Shown: positions 15,911-24,194, counted from the stretch's first letter. The stretch is DNA of 45,897 nt from Oscillospiraceae bacterium (GCA_017829075.1 JAGAJA010000086.1:1-45897), one strand, 5' to 3'. Made by a program: numbers and translations. The notes: generated from the letters alone by a model not told the origin.

Positions 15911-18640
15911 TTATGTCCCGCTGATAAGCTCAAAGCGGATATCATGCAGCTTTAAGCCGCTGCCGCCGAGGTACACCCTAACGGTGGTGAACCGCGAGAA
16001 GAACGGCGCGGTGCGGGATTGCTCCACAGGAAGTCCGCCGGTTCCGTTGTAGGTGTAGGTTCCCACCGGAGTACCAAGCGCGAACACCGATACCGAGGTC
16101 TGAGCAAGCTCCGACAGGCTGCTTGATGCGGTGACTGTGATACGATAGTCGCCGAATTTTGAGATGTTCAGCCCGAAAGCGAAACTGCTTCCCTTTTCGC
16201 AGGAAATATCCGACAGATCAAGACTGAAGCTTTCGTCAACATCATAGAACTTTATATCTGTGCTGTCAATATCATCTCCGTCTGAGGGGCGGTTGATTAT
16301 CTCAGTTTCGTCATCGCAGCCCATCATGCGCTTCAGCGCATGGGTACCGAGCAGGAAGCGCAGGATATTCATTGCGTTGCGTTGTAATTCTCCACGGGTT
16401 AGTTCGCCCTGTTCAAGGCTTTGCAGCGTGTTGTCATTGCATTCTGCGCCGTTCGCCGTTACCATATATACGTCGTTCTGAGCCATTGCCATAGCTGCAA
16501 AATCTGATTTATCCGGAGCATTTCCACGGCGGTTTATATTCGCCCACCAGTCGGTCATTGTGAAGCCGTTAAATCCCCAGTCCTCCCGGAGTATCGTGGT
16601 GTTTACGTCGTAGTTTCCGGCTGTCCATACGCCGTTCACCGCGCCGTAGGTCGTCATGACGGAGGTCGCGCCCCCCTCTTTCACTGCGGCTTCAAAGCCC
16701 CGCAGGTAGATCTCCCGCAGTGCGCGCTCTGAGATCACGCTGTCAAGGAAATGCCGGCGGGTTTCACGGTTGTTGCCGCAGAAATGCTTGATAGTTCCGG
16801 TAACTCCTGCGGAATGCAGTCCGCGAAGCTCCGCCGCCGCGATCTGCCCGGTGAGGAACGGATCCTCCGAGAAATACTCAAAATTTCTTCCGTTGAGCGG
16901 GTGACGGTGGATATTCATGCCCGGCCCTAACAAACAGTCCACACGGTTTGCGTGCATTTCAAGCCCCGTGCAGCTAAAAAGCTCTGTCATAAGCTCTCGG
17001 TTGAATGTGGAGGCAAGCAGCGTACCGTTTGGCAGGCTGAAAGCCTTTGTGCCGCAGTCCAAACGCATTCCGGAAGGGCCGTCCGAGCAGCATCCGCAGG
17101 GTACGCCCATTGCCTTTAATTCCTCGGACACTCCTCCAAAGGCTGCGGCGGTTCCGGCAGTTACCTTCGGGCTGCCCATGCCCTCGCCCCGGATAATGCA
17201 GGACAGGTCGTAATCGGAGAGCTGCGCGGTGAATTCCTCCAGAGTGTTCTGTCCGTTGTACACGTCCGCAAGGGTGATACCCCGGTTTCCGGTCTGGGGC
17301 AGCTCTGCGGGAAGCTGCGCGCTGTCGCGGGGGTTAGGATTATCAGTCAGCGGAACGTCCTCGAACACTAGTTTACCGCCGCTGTTCGTCATTCTCTTGA
17401 ACGGAGTTACGGGAGCCAATGCGGACTTGCACTGCTTTACAACACGGTCAGCTGGGATAGTCAGGGTAAAGCTGTCCTTTGCGCTGCGAACGTCTCCGCC
17501 AACACTGAATAAATAATCCCCGCTCTCCAGTATCCAGCAGCTCTTATGTCCGGTCACGACGGAATCATCATAGGAAGCAACGCTTTCCAGCGGTATTTTC
17601 ACATAAACCGTGTCCTCTGCTCCGGGCTGTATCTCGGCGGTCTTGGCAAATCCGCAGAGCACTCTCGCGGGCTTGCCGAGCTTTCCCTGAGGAGCGGAGC
17701 AGTAGATCTGAACTACCTCTTTGCCGGGGCAGACGCCGGTGTTCTTCACGGTTACTTTCGCTGTGATGTTATCTTCGTCTGCGGTGAAGTCTGCGCAGGC
17801 GATCTCAAAGCTTGTGTAGGACAGACCAAAGCCGAACGGGAAGCGTACCCTGTCCTTGGCAAAGGTCTCAAAATAGCGGTAGCCGACATAGATATCTTCG
17901 CCGTAGCAGTCCCTGTCGCCGCTGCCGAAGAATTTATCCGAGGGGTAGTCGGAAACCTCGTAGGCAATAGTGTCCGGAAGCTTTCCGGAGGGTGAAGTCT
18001 TTCCGGTGAGGACAGATGCTGTGCCTGTGCCGCCCACCATTCCGCCTTGCCATACATACATGACCGCTGCGGGGTCATACCTATCCATGAAACTCATGTC
18101 GATAAGCCCGGCAGTGTTCAGAAGCACCACGGTTTTCGGGAATACGGCAGTGACCTTTTTCAGCATATCCTCCTCCAGATCAGACAGGAGATACGCGCCC
18201 TTTTCGCATTTGTTGTCCATTTCCTCGCCGGCGGTTCGTCCGATGACAACTATTGCGGTGTCAGAGGTGCTTGCAGCTTCCCGTACAAGCTCATCGGAAA
18301 GAGGCATTTCCTCCTGCGACCAGGGTTCGTTTCCCCAGCCCTCGCCGTGGTCAAAGGGGTGTTTTTCGTCCCATTTCTTATAGGTATCTAGAAGCTTCTG
18401 ATTTATCTTGTATCCTGATTCTATCAGACCGTCGGTAATTCCCACGACCCGCGAAACGTTCACCATTCCGCCGCTGCCCGTGCCGCTTTTGTAGTAGTGA
18501 AGCTGTATTCTGCCGAAAACTGCAGCCTCGCCGTCCTTTTTCAGCGGCAGTGCGCCGTCGTTCTTCAGCAGCACAATACCCTCTGAAACGGCTCTGGCAG
18601 ACGTTTCGATATACTTTTCCCAGTCAAGAATTCTTTTCAT
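15911..18640 (-). CDS. Glycoside hydrolase family 3, domain-swapped
   Basis: A 909-aa beta-glucosidase-type enzyme with no signal peptide, so probably intracellular, cleaving imported beta-linked oligosaccharides. Domain order is inverted: the alpha/beta sandwich comes first (VSEGIVLLKNDGALPL near residue 20, GKLPDT and FPFGFGLSYT near 250-290), then a fibronectin III-like domain (to about 410), and then the TIM barrel (about 470-790) with SDGPSGMRLD, KHFCGNNRE near 617 and the nucleophile Asp in TMTDWW near 694. A C-terminal beta-sandwich-like extension of about 110 residues follows. The same permuted order is known in R. albus and B. fibrisolvens glucosidases. AAAGGAG fixes the ATG at 18640. 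Confidence 0.95.
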   Translation of the reverse strand: MKRILDWEKYIETSARAVSEGIVLLKNDGALPLKKDGEAAVFGRIQLHYYKSGTGSGGMVNVSRVVGITDGLIESGYKINQKLLDTYKKWDEKHPFDHGEGWGNEPWSQEEMPLSDELVREAASTSDTAIVVIGRTAGEEMDNKCEKGAYLLSDLEEDMLKKVTAVFPKTVVLLNTAGLIDMSFMDRYDPAAVMYVWQGGMVGGTGTASVLTGKTSPSGKLPDTIAYEVSDYPSDKFFGSGDRDCYGEDIYVGYRYFETFAKDRVRFPFGFGLSYTSFEIACADFTADEDNITAKVTVKNTGVCPGKEVVQIYCSAPQGKLGKPARVLCGFAKTAEIQPGAEDTVYVKIPLESVASYDDSVVTGHKSCWILESGDYLFSVGGDVRSAKDSFTLTIPADRVVKQCKSALAPVTPFKRMTNSGGKLVFEDVPLTDNPNPRDSAQLPAELPQTGNRGITLADVYNGQNTLEEFTAQLSDYDLSCIIRGEGMGSPKVTAGTAAAFGGVSEELKAMGVPCGCCSDGPSGMRLDCGTKAFSLPNGTLLASTFNRELMTELFSCTGLEMHANRVDCLLGPGMNIHRHPLNGRNFEYFSEDPFLTGQIAAAELRGLHSAGVTGTIKHFCGNNRETRRHFLDSVISERALREIYLRGFEAAVKEGGATSVMTTYGAVNGVWTAGNYDVNTTILREDWGFNGFTMTDWWANINRRGNAPDKSDFAAMAMAQNDVYMVTANGAECNDNTLQSLEQGELTRGELQRNAMNILRFLLGTHALKRMMGCDDETEIINRPSDGDDIDSTDIKFYDVDESFSLDLSDISCEKGSSFAFGLNISKFGDYRITVTASSSLSELAQTSVSVFALGTPVGTYTYNGTGGLPVEQSRTAPFFSRFTTVRVYLGGSGLKLHDIRFELISGT

Positions 18641-18663
18641 ATAGCTCTCCTTTTTCAAATTAC

Positions 18664-18702
18664 AAAAAAACTGCGCTGTACCAGAAAATCCGGACAGCGC
18701 AG
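18664..18702 (-). terminator. Strong intrinsic terminator between the small gene and GH3
   Basis: On the minus strand CTGCGCTGT/ACAGCGCAG (9-bp stem) is followed by seven T (18670-18664). The GH3 start codon is only 23 bp beyond the T tract, leaving no room for a separate promoter after it. Confidence 0.88.
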
Positions 18703-18712
18703 CATAAGCTTG

Positions 18713-18859
18713 GGACACGCTGATTAAAGCGCAGCGTATCAAATCTGGTTTTGCGCAAAATATAACTAATGCTATAAGTAAAATGTTTCTTGTTGCGCAA
18801 AACCCGCCGCGTGAGTATGCGCGCTTGAACGTGGCGAATTTGATTTAATCAGCGTTTCC
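18713..18859. repeat. MITE family A, copy 2, with nested insertion
   Basis: 147 bp, from GGACACGCTGATTAAAGCG to TTTAATCAGCGTTTCC, flanked by CTTG on both sides (18709-18712 and 18860-18863), a 4-bp target duplication. Compared with the 89-bp copy at 41829, it carries about 58 extra bp after ATCAAAT. The extra piece is itself bounded by inverted repeats GGTTTTGCGCAA and TTGCGCAAAACC and is AT-rich inside, so it looks like a second small element inserted in the first. It lies 5 bp after the stop of the 76-aa gene. Confidence 0.88.
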
Positions 18860-18864
18860 CTTGT

Positions 18865-19095
18865 TTACTTGTTGCCGCCGAAGAGTCCGCCCAGACCGCC
18901 GAGCTTGTCCTTGATACCGTCAACGTTTACTTTTGTCTTAACGCCGTCAACTATCTGCTTTATCACATCGTCCGGCAGGTCAACTCCGAGAATTCCCTCG
19001 ACTGTCTTGATCGGGTCTTTCTGGAACTTTGAAGCGATGTCAGGGTCGCTCTTGACCTTGTTCACAATCTCATCAATTTTTGCCTTGATATCCAT
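18865..19095 (-). CDS. Small conserved protein with Gly-rich tail
   Basis: A 76-aa protein. An N-terminal helix (MDIKAKIDEIVNKVKSD) leads to SKFQKDPIKTVEGILGVDLP, DDVIKQIVDGVKTKVN, then a flexible Gly-rich end (GLGGLFGG). The K/F-x-x-DP...G-V-DLP pattern recalls the Nif11/nitrile-hydratase-type leader fold of RiPP precursors, although no maturation enzyme is near and the tail has no Cys, Ser or Thr to modify. Similar short proteins are, as I recall, widespread in Clostridia with no known role. Own promoter at 19146-19174; clear ribosome site AAAGAGG. Cytosolic by appearance. Confidence 0.75.
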   Translation of the reverse strand: MDIKAKIDEIVNKVKSDPDIASKFQKDPIKTVEGILGVDLPDDVIKQIVDGVKTKVNVDGIKDKLGGLGGLFGGNK

Positions 19096-19145
19096 ATTAT
19101 GTTACCTCTTTCATTGAAATTTTTTCCCGAACTGGGGTTTCTTTA

Positions 19146-19174
19146 AGTATAGCATATCCGGTAAGAAATATCAA
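19146..19174 (-). promoter_or_regulatory. Sigma-A promoter for the 76-aa protein
   Basis: Minus strand TTGATA (19174-19169), 17 bp, TATACT (19151-19146). Confidence 0.8.
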
Positions 19175-19251
19175 GTATTATGCTGAAAATAAAAGCGTGT
19201 CTGAGTAAAATAATTCCGGGCAGCAGCCGTTACCGAGCCCGTATTTTTGTG

Positions 19252-19280
19252 TTGACAAACCCGTGCAATGCCTGTATAAT
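19252..19280 (+). promoter_or_regulatory. Sigma-A promoter for the DUF3810 operon
   Basis: TTGACA (19252-19257), 17 bp, TATAAT (19275-19280). An ~85-nt leader to 19370 shows no clear structure. Confidence 0.88.
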
Positions 19281-19370
19281 TATATCTGTCAGGGCTGCAC
19301 ATCAAAAGCCGGAAGCCATGCGTACAGAATACAGGATATGAACCCTTTTCGCGGCAGAATGGAGAACATA

Positions 19371-20513
19371 ATGAAACAAAAAACCGATGCGACCGTAAAG
19401 AAAATATCACCCATCCGGCTGCTGAAAGCCCTGTGGATCTTTATTCCGCTGATACTGGCGGGGGCAATGTATTTCTTGCTGCCCATGTTTCCGGAATTCA
19501 CCGAGTATGCGGTTTCCCGCGGATTATTCAAGGTCTTCACCGTACCCGTGGGATTTCTGACCTCGCTGCTGCCGTTTTCCCTAACGGAATTGCTGGTGGC
19601 GCTTGCAATTCCCGGAGTTATCGCTCTTATCATTGTTTTCATCGTCCGCATGAAGAAAAGTCCCCGCCGTCGCAATACACTGCTGAAAGCCGGGCGTTTT
19701 CTTGCAGGCTTTGTTTCCTTTGCGCTTTTTATTTACATGATCGCCCACGGAGCGAATTACTACCGTCTGAGCGTTGAGCAGCTCATGGAGCTGGACACCT
19801 CGCCGAAATCCACTGAATTCCTGCTGGAGGTGTGCAGAGATCTTGCTGCCCATGCCGCAGAGGAGAGGGAGCTTCTCGCCGAGGACGAAAACGGCTGCGT
19901 TAAGTTCAACGAGGATATATTCACGGAGCTTACCCGCACCAGCAGCGGCTACGACTCGCTTGTGGATGAATATCCTTTCCTCTGGACTTCGGTCAGCCGT
20001 CAGAAGCCGGTAATGCTCTCCTATTACTGGAGCTATACTGGTATTGTTGGTATGTATTTCCCGTTCTTCGCGGAATGCAACATCAATACCGAGCAGCCGG
20101 ATTTCACGATACCGTTCACCGCCAGCCATGAAAGCGCCCATTCCCGCGGCATAGCCTTTGAGAACGAATGCAACTTTCTTGCTTTCCTGTCCTGTATCAG
20201 CAGCGAATATCCTGAGTTCCGATATTCCGGCTATATGAACGCGTTCAAGTATTGCTCAAACTCGCTTTATTCCAGCGATAAGGAGCTTTGGGCAGAGGCG
20301 TATAGCTGCACTACCGAGGGTATGCGCCGGGATTTCATTGCTGAAAACGAGTATATCGACCGTTTCAAGGGAAAGGTTCAGGAAACATCCTCCGCAGTAA
20401 ACGACGGTTTCATCAAGGCGCAGGGGGTGTCAGACGGCACCAAGAGCTACGGCAGAGTGACTGACCTGATTCTTGCGTATTATGAAAAGCAGTTATCCGG
20501 AGAAGCCTCATGA
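19371..20513 (+). CDS. DUF3810 membrane metallopeptidase-like protein
   Basis: A 380-aa membrane protein. Three hydrophobic helices lie in the first 125 residues (ALWIFIPLILAGAMYFLL, LLVALAIPGVIALIIVFIV, FLAGFVSFALFIYMIAHG). The large C-terminal part carries FTASHESAHSRGIAFENECN, a zincin-like HExxH with a downstream Glu, the hallmark of DUF3810. Peptidase activity is predicted for the family but not, to my knowledge, shown. The start at 19371 is preceded by GGAGAA; upstream in-frame ATG codons lack ribosome sites. It overlaps the next gene by 4 bp (ATGA) and heads a three-gene operon. Confidence 0.88.
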   Translation: MKQKTDATVKKISPIRLLKALWIFIPLILAGAMYFLLPMFPEFTEYAVSRGLFKVFTVPVGFLTSLLPFSLTELLVALAIPGVIALIIVFIVRMKKSPRRRNTLLKAGRFLAGFVSFALFIYMIAHGANYYRLSVEQLMELDTSPKSTEFLLEVCRDLAAHAAEERELLAEDENGCVKFNEDIFTELTRTSSGYDSLVDEYPFLWTSVSRQKPVMLSYYWSYTGIVGMYFPFFAECNINTEQPDFTIPFTASHESAHSRGIAFENECNFLAFLSCISSEYPEFRYSGYMNAFKYCSNSLYSSDKELWAEAYSCTTEGMRRDFIAENEYIDRFKGKVQETSSAVNDGFIKAQGVSDGTKSYGRVTDLILAYYEKQLSGEAS

Positions 20514-21364
20514 GAGAAATAACCTATATCGTTCCGCCGTCCTTTGACGGAACGCAGGCGCAGGATCTTCTGAAAACGCTTGGCTTTTCCCGGAGGGCGG
20601 TGGTTAAGCTCAAACAGAACGGCGGAATTACACGAAACGGCGGTGTCCTGCGCACGGTTGACACTATTCATTCCGGCGAGGAGATATGTGTTTCCATGCC
20701 GGAGGAGGGCAGCGCGATTCTGCCAAACCCAGAGCTTTCCGCGGATATCGTCTATGAGGACAAGGACGTTGTGGTATTCAACAAGCCGCCGTTTATGCCA
20801 GTGCACCCATCTATCCGGCATTACAGCGACACTCTTGCCAACCTGTTCGCGGCAGAATATCCGGGGCTTCCGTTCCGTCCTATAAACAGGCTTGACCGGA
20901 ATACCAGCGGACTGTGCGTATGCGCCAAAAACCAGTTTGCCGCCTCATCGCTCGGCGGGAGCGTTGAAAAGGTGTACTATGCAATAACTGACGGAACGCC
21001 GCCGGGGGATACTGTTGACCAGCCCATCGGCAGGACTGACGGCAGCATAATAAAGCGCTGTGTGATCCCGGAGGGTAAGCCGGCGGTAACGCATTTTAAG
21101 GTTATCAGACAAACTGAACGCCGGGCGCTGCTGCGGGTTACTCTTGAAACAGGGCGCACTCATCAGATACGGGTGCATATGGCTTATATCGGCTTTCCGC
21201 TGTGCGGGGACGAGATGTATTCCGGAGACTGCTCAGAGATAAATCGGCAGGCTCTGCACTGCGGAGAGGTGAGCTTCACGCAGCCCGTCACCCGTGAAAG
21301 GATATATGTAACTGCGCCGATACCGGAGGATATGGAAGTGTTATTAACGGAGGAGAAATTATGA
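20510..21364 (+). CDS. RluA family pseudouridine synthase (first)
   Basis: A 284-aa RNA-modifying enzyme that converts uridine to pseudouridine in rRNA or tRNA. An S4-like N-terminal region (about 1-65, LKTLGFSRRAVVKLKQNGGI) binds RNA. The catalytic motif is RPINRLDRNTSGLCV (Asp near residue 129), followed by ETGRTHQIRVHMAYIGFPL. Start and stop overlap both neighbours by 4 bp. A distinct paralogue occurs at 44621-45595; which sites each modifies cannot be told from sequence. Confidence 0.93.
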   Translation: MREITYIVPPSFDGTQAQDLLKTLGFSRRAVVKLKQNGGITRNGGVLRTVDTIHSGEEICVSMPEEGSAILPNPELSADIVYEDKDVVVFNKPPFMPVHPSIRHYSDTLANLFAAEYPGLPFRPINRLDRNTSGLCVCAKNQFAASSLGGSVEKVYYAITDGTPPGDTVDQPIGRTDGSIIKRCVIPEGKPAVTHFKVIRQTERRALLRVTLETGRTHQIRVHMAYIGFPLCGDEMYSGDCSEINRQALHCGEVSFTQPVTRERIYVTAPIPEDMEVLLTEEKL

Positions 21365-22011
21365 TAAAAGCTGTGATTTTTGATATGGACGGGCTTATCC
21401 TAGACACGGAGAAGCTGCTGGTAAAATACTGGTGTCAGGCAGCTAATGAAGCAGGATTTCCTATGCAGCGTGAACACGCTCTGAATATCCGCAGTCTTGC
21501 CCGGATATTTGCGATACCGTATCTTCAGGGTTTATTCGGCGAGGATTTCGACTATGTAAAGATACGCTCCCGCCGCATGGAACTTATGGCTCAGCACCTT
21601 TCGGAGCATGGACTTGAAACAAAGCCGGGGATCACTCAGCTACTGGACTTCTTGGACGAAAAGAAAATACCCGCCGCGATAGCCACAGCTACCGATATCC
21701 AACGCACCGAGGACTATCTCGGCAGGGTTGGGCTGCTGGGGAGATTCAGCAGGATAGTCTGCGCCGCAATGGTGGAGAGCGGCAAGCCAAAGCCGGATAT
21801 CTACCTGTACGCTGCGCAGCAGCTAGGGCTCCCTCCGGAGGAGTGCATGGCTCTTGAGGACTCGCCGAACGGCGTGCGGAGCGCTTCATCTGCGGGGTGT
21901 GTGACGGTAATGGTTCCTGATCTCACGCAGCCGGACGAGGAACTGATGGGACTGATCTTCGCAAAGGCAGATACACTTGCGGACGTTCCGGCAATAATTG
22001 AACGTACATAA
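21361..22011 (+). CDS. HAD family phosphatase (beta-phosphoglucomutase-like)
   Basis: A 216-aa cytoplasmic HAD hydrolase of the phosphatase/beta-phosphoglucomutase branch with a helical cap. Motif I FDMDGLILDTEK (nucleophile Asp9 and acid Asp11), motif II Thr/Ser in AIATATD, motif III Lys in ESGKPKPDIY, motif IV ALEDSPNGVRSA. The substrate is probably a small sugar or nucleotide phosphate. GGAGAAATT precedes the ATG, which overlaps the pseudouridine synthase stop. A terminator embedded in a repeat follows 6 bp after its stop. Confidence 0.93.
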   Translation: MIKAVIFDMDGLILDTEKLLVKYWCQAANEAGFPMQREHALNIRSLARIFAIPYLQGLFGEDFDYVKIRSRRMELMAQHLSEHGLETKPGITQLLDFLDEKKIPAAIATATDIQRTEDYLGRVGLLGRFSRIVCAAMVESGKPKPDIYLYAAQQLGLPPEECMALEDSPNGVRSASSAGCVTVMVPDLTQPDEELMGLIFAKADTLADVPAIIERT

Positions 22012-22016
22012 ATTTT

Positions 22017-22250
22017 GGCGGGGAATTGGTTCCCCGCCGCAGCTTGTCGAAAAAGTGGTTTTTGCCCGCGAAGCGGGCTTTTGAAATCCGTTTTTTGCCA
22101 CGGGTTTCCCGGGGCAAAAAACACTTCTATCCGCACAACTGTGCGAACTGACGGCTTTGCCGTCAGTGAGTGCGGGCAGTGCGGATGCTCCTGTCGGAAA
22201 AGTCTTTAGACTTTTTCGACAGACTCTGGCGGGGAATTAGTTCCCCGCCG
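22017..22250. repeat. Terminator-flanked repeat family B, copy 1
   Basis: Two near-identical terminator hairpins, GGCGGGGAATTGGTTCCCCG... (22017-22039) and its copy with A for G (22228-22250, followed by TTTTT), enclose a 188-bp element (22040-22227). The element has inverted ends CAGCTTGTCGAAAAAGT and ACTTTTTCGACAG and several internal hairpins: GCCCGCgaaGCGGGC, TTTTTTGCC/GGCAAAAAA, CTGACGGctttgCCGTCAG, ATCCGCAC/GTGCGGAT. The same element lies at 44334-44521, again between two copies of a different local hairpin. Frames reading FFAPG..QKTDFKSPLRG on the minus strand are shared by both copies but lack ribosome sites. Confidence 0.88.
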
Positions 22251-22261
22251 TTTTTCTGTTA

Positions 22262-23626
22262 TTAAGGCTCCGCAGTCTTTTTCGCCGCCAGCCTGCACTT
22301 CGTTTTCCACTTTCCCTGCCAGTACCGTATCAGGCTCATCAGTGCAGTCAGCACCCACGTCAGACAGGTAGTAGTCCAGACTGCCCACCAGCCCATTGCA
22401 GGGATATGAACGAGAATGATAGCAAAGCCTATTCTTCCCACGACTTCGGCAAAGCCGTTTATCATCGCATAAACCACATCTCCCGCGCCGTTCAGCAGTC
22501 CGCGGGTGGTGTGTATTGTTCCCAGAGCGCAGTAGAAAAGGCAGGACAGCTTAAGCGCCTTGCCGCCTATTGCGATCACCTCCGGCTCGTCCACGAACAG
22601 TCCAACGATCTGATCTCCAAGCAGCAGGAAAACTCCCATGACCGCCAGCGCAAATCCGACAGTGACCAGCATACTCCGGTGATAGCCCCGGATTACGCGC
22701 TTCTGAAGCCCAGCGCCTATATTCTGCCCGGCAAAGGTGGAAACCGCCGCATTCAGCGAGGTAAAGGGCTGCTGCACGAGCTGTTCTACCCTCATTGTTG
22801 CAGTGTAAGCCGCCATTACCGTTTCGCCGAAGCCGTTCGCAGTCCTCTGGAGGAATATCATTGAAACGGAGATCATTGCGTTCTGGAGCGCGATCGGAAC
22901 TCCGGTGGTGATACATCTGAGGCAGGTTGCAGGCTCAGGCTTTGCGTCCTCCCGGGTCAGCCGGAAATAGGGATTTTTCTTGAAGCCAACAATAATGCTT
23001 CCCGCCGCGCTTACTCCCTGGGAGATCACAGTTGCGTAAGCCGCGCCGATTACTCCGAAATCAAGCGCCACCACGAACAAAAGGTCAAGCCCGACGTTAA
23101 GCAGACTTGCGACAACGAGGAATATCAGCGGAGTCCGGGAGTCACCAAGGGATCGCATTACCGAGTTTATCCAGTTATAGGCAGCAACGCACAGCGTACC
23201 GGAGCAGGCGGCGCGCATATAATCCGACGCGTCCTGAAGCAGATTTTCCGGAGTATTCATCATCTTCATCAGCTCGCCTGCAAGCGTCACTGAGATCACC
23301 GATATTACTGCTCCGAATGCCATGATTACATATGCGGAGTTGGTTATGAGCTTTCGCACTTCCCGGTGCATTCCCGCTCCGAATCTCTGGGAAATCAGTA
23401 TCCCGGCGCCGACGGACAGTCCTATGCAAAGCGTGCTGAAAAGATAGGTGAGAGAGCCGGTGGTGCCTACCGCTGCAAGCTTGTCTGCTCCAAGATATCT
23501 ACCTACTATTATAGAATCAACGATATTATATAGCTGCTGGAATAGATTTCCTGCAAAGAGGGGGAGCGTGAACAGTATAATGTGCTTTAGCTCGCTTCCC
23601 TCGGTCATTTTTAAAGTATAACTCAT
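22262..23626 (-). CDS. MATE family efflux transporter (second)
   Basis: A 454-aa MATE exporter with about twelve transmembrane segments in two repeats; first-helix signature LPLFAGNLFQQLYNIVDSII, second half starting near residue 235 (TGVPIALQNAMISVS). AAAGGAAA sits upstream of the ATG at 23626. It lies 68 bp after ireB, with the ireB terminator in between, so it is either read through or has a promoter I cannot see. Its 3' end faces the HAD operon and shares the 22228-22250 hairpin. Substrate unknown. Confidence 0.92.
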   Translation of the reverse strand: MSYTLKMTEGSELKHIILFTLPLFAGNLFQQLYNIVDSIIVGRYLGADKLAAVGTTGSLTYLFSTLCIGLSVGAGILISQRFGAGMHREVRKLITNSAYVIMAFGAVISVISVTLAGELMKMMNTPENLLQDASDYMRAACSGTLCVAAYNWINSVMRSLGDSRTPLIFLVVASLLNVGLDLLFVVALDFGVIGAAYATVISQGVSAAGSIIVGFKKNPYFRLTREDAKPEPATCLRCITTGVPIALQNAMISVSMIFLQRTANGFGETVMAAYTATMRVEQLVQQPFTSLNAAVSTFAGQNIGAGLQKRVIRGYHRSMLVTVGFALAVMGVFLLLGDQIVGLFVDEPEVIAIGGKALKLSCLFYCALGTIHTTRGLLNGAGDVVYAMINGFAEVVGRIGFAIILVHIPAMGWWAVWTTTCLTWVLTALMSLIRYWQGKWKTKCRLAAKKTAEP

Positions 23627-23650
23627 CGGGTTTCCTTTTCAATAAAACAG

Positions 23651-23668
23651 CCCCGCTTTTCGGCGGGG
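23651..23668 (-). terminator. Terminator after ireB
   Basis: CCCCGC/GCGGGG stem with a 6-nt loop followed on the minus strand by CTGTTTTATT. Confidence 0.75.
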
Positions 23669-23694
23669 TCGTTCCCATTTGAAATTGTGTCATG

Positions 23695-23940
23695 TCATTC
23701 CGACAGATAGGATTTTACAAGCACCTGAAGCAGCTCGTCACGGTCAATGTGCCGGATAAGTCCACGGGCGTTGTTGAATGTTGTAATGTATGTAGGATCC
23801 TCTGAAAGAATATATCCGACAAGCTGATTTATAGGGTTGTAGCCCTTCTGCTTCAGTGCGTCATAGACAGTAGTAAGGATTTCCTTCATTTCATTTTCTC
23901 TGTCGTCATGTACAGAAAATGTCATTGTCTTGTCATGCAT
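23695..23940 (-). CDS. ireB: IreB family regulatory phosphoprotein (UPF0297)
   Basis: An 81-aa protein matching the IreB/YrzL family. In Enterococcus, IreB is phosphorylated on Thr by the PASTA kinase IreK and tunes cephalosporin resistance. Conserved stretches: [40 protein letters not shown] and [22 protein letters not shown] at 23964 extends the frame, but GGGAGG lies 10 bp before the ATG at 23940, giving MHDKTMTF, the expected family start with the phosphorylatable Thr region. In many Firmicutes it stands next to ruvX and alaS; that linkage is absent here. Confidence 0.92.
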   Translation of the reverse strand: MHDKTMTFSVHDDRENEMKEILTTVYDALKQKGYNPINQLVGYILSEDPTYITTFNNARGLIRHIDRDELLQVLVKSYLSE

Positions 23941-23980
23941 AGTATCAAATCCTCCCTTGTCCAAATATTTAAGCCAAAAA

Positions 23981-24033
23981 TGGTTACAATTTGGTTACAA
24001 TATGATTATACACTTTTTCTCCGAGAATTACAA
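23981..24033 (-). promoter_or_regulatory. ireB: ireB promoter with tandem 10-bp repeat
   Basis: Minus strand TTGTAA (24033-24028), 17 bp, TATAAT (24010-24005). Just downstream, TGGTTACAAT occurs twice in tandem on the plus strand (23981-23990, 23992-24001), covering the transcription start; a good candidate operator. Confidence 0.65.
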
Positions 24034-24102
24034 CCCGATTTCATTGGTTTAGTCAATTTTACCACATAAAATCTATAATTGTCACAAAAACCAAAATACC
24101 TC

Positions 24103-24194
24103 TTTGTAGGATCTTACAAAAATCACCTGCGAAAAACGGATAAAATATAAAATTTGCTAAAACGCTTGTATATTTGCATTTTTTATGCTATAAT
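24103..24194 (+). promoter_or_regulatory. Promoter of the DivIVA-like gene with upstream palindrome
   Basis: TTGTAT (24166-24171), 17 bp, TATAAT (24189-24194). A near-perfect palindrome TTTGTAGGATCTTACAAA lies at 24103-24120, 46 bp before the -35 box. Confidence 0.65.

Noticed and set aside
21923..22136. Shared FFAPG..QKTDFKSPLRGQKPLFRQ frame in both family B repeats
   Set aside because: Conserved only because the DNA repeat is conserved; no ribosome site, differing ends, and such peptides often arise from this kind of repeat.
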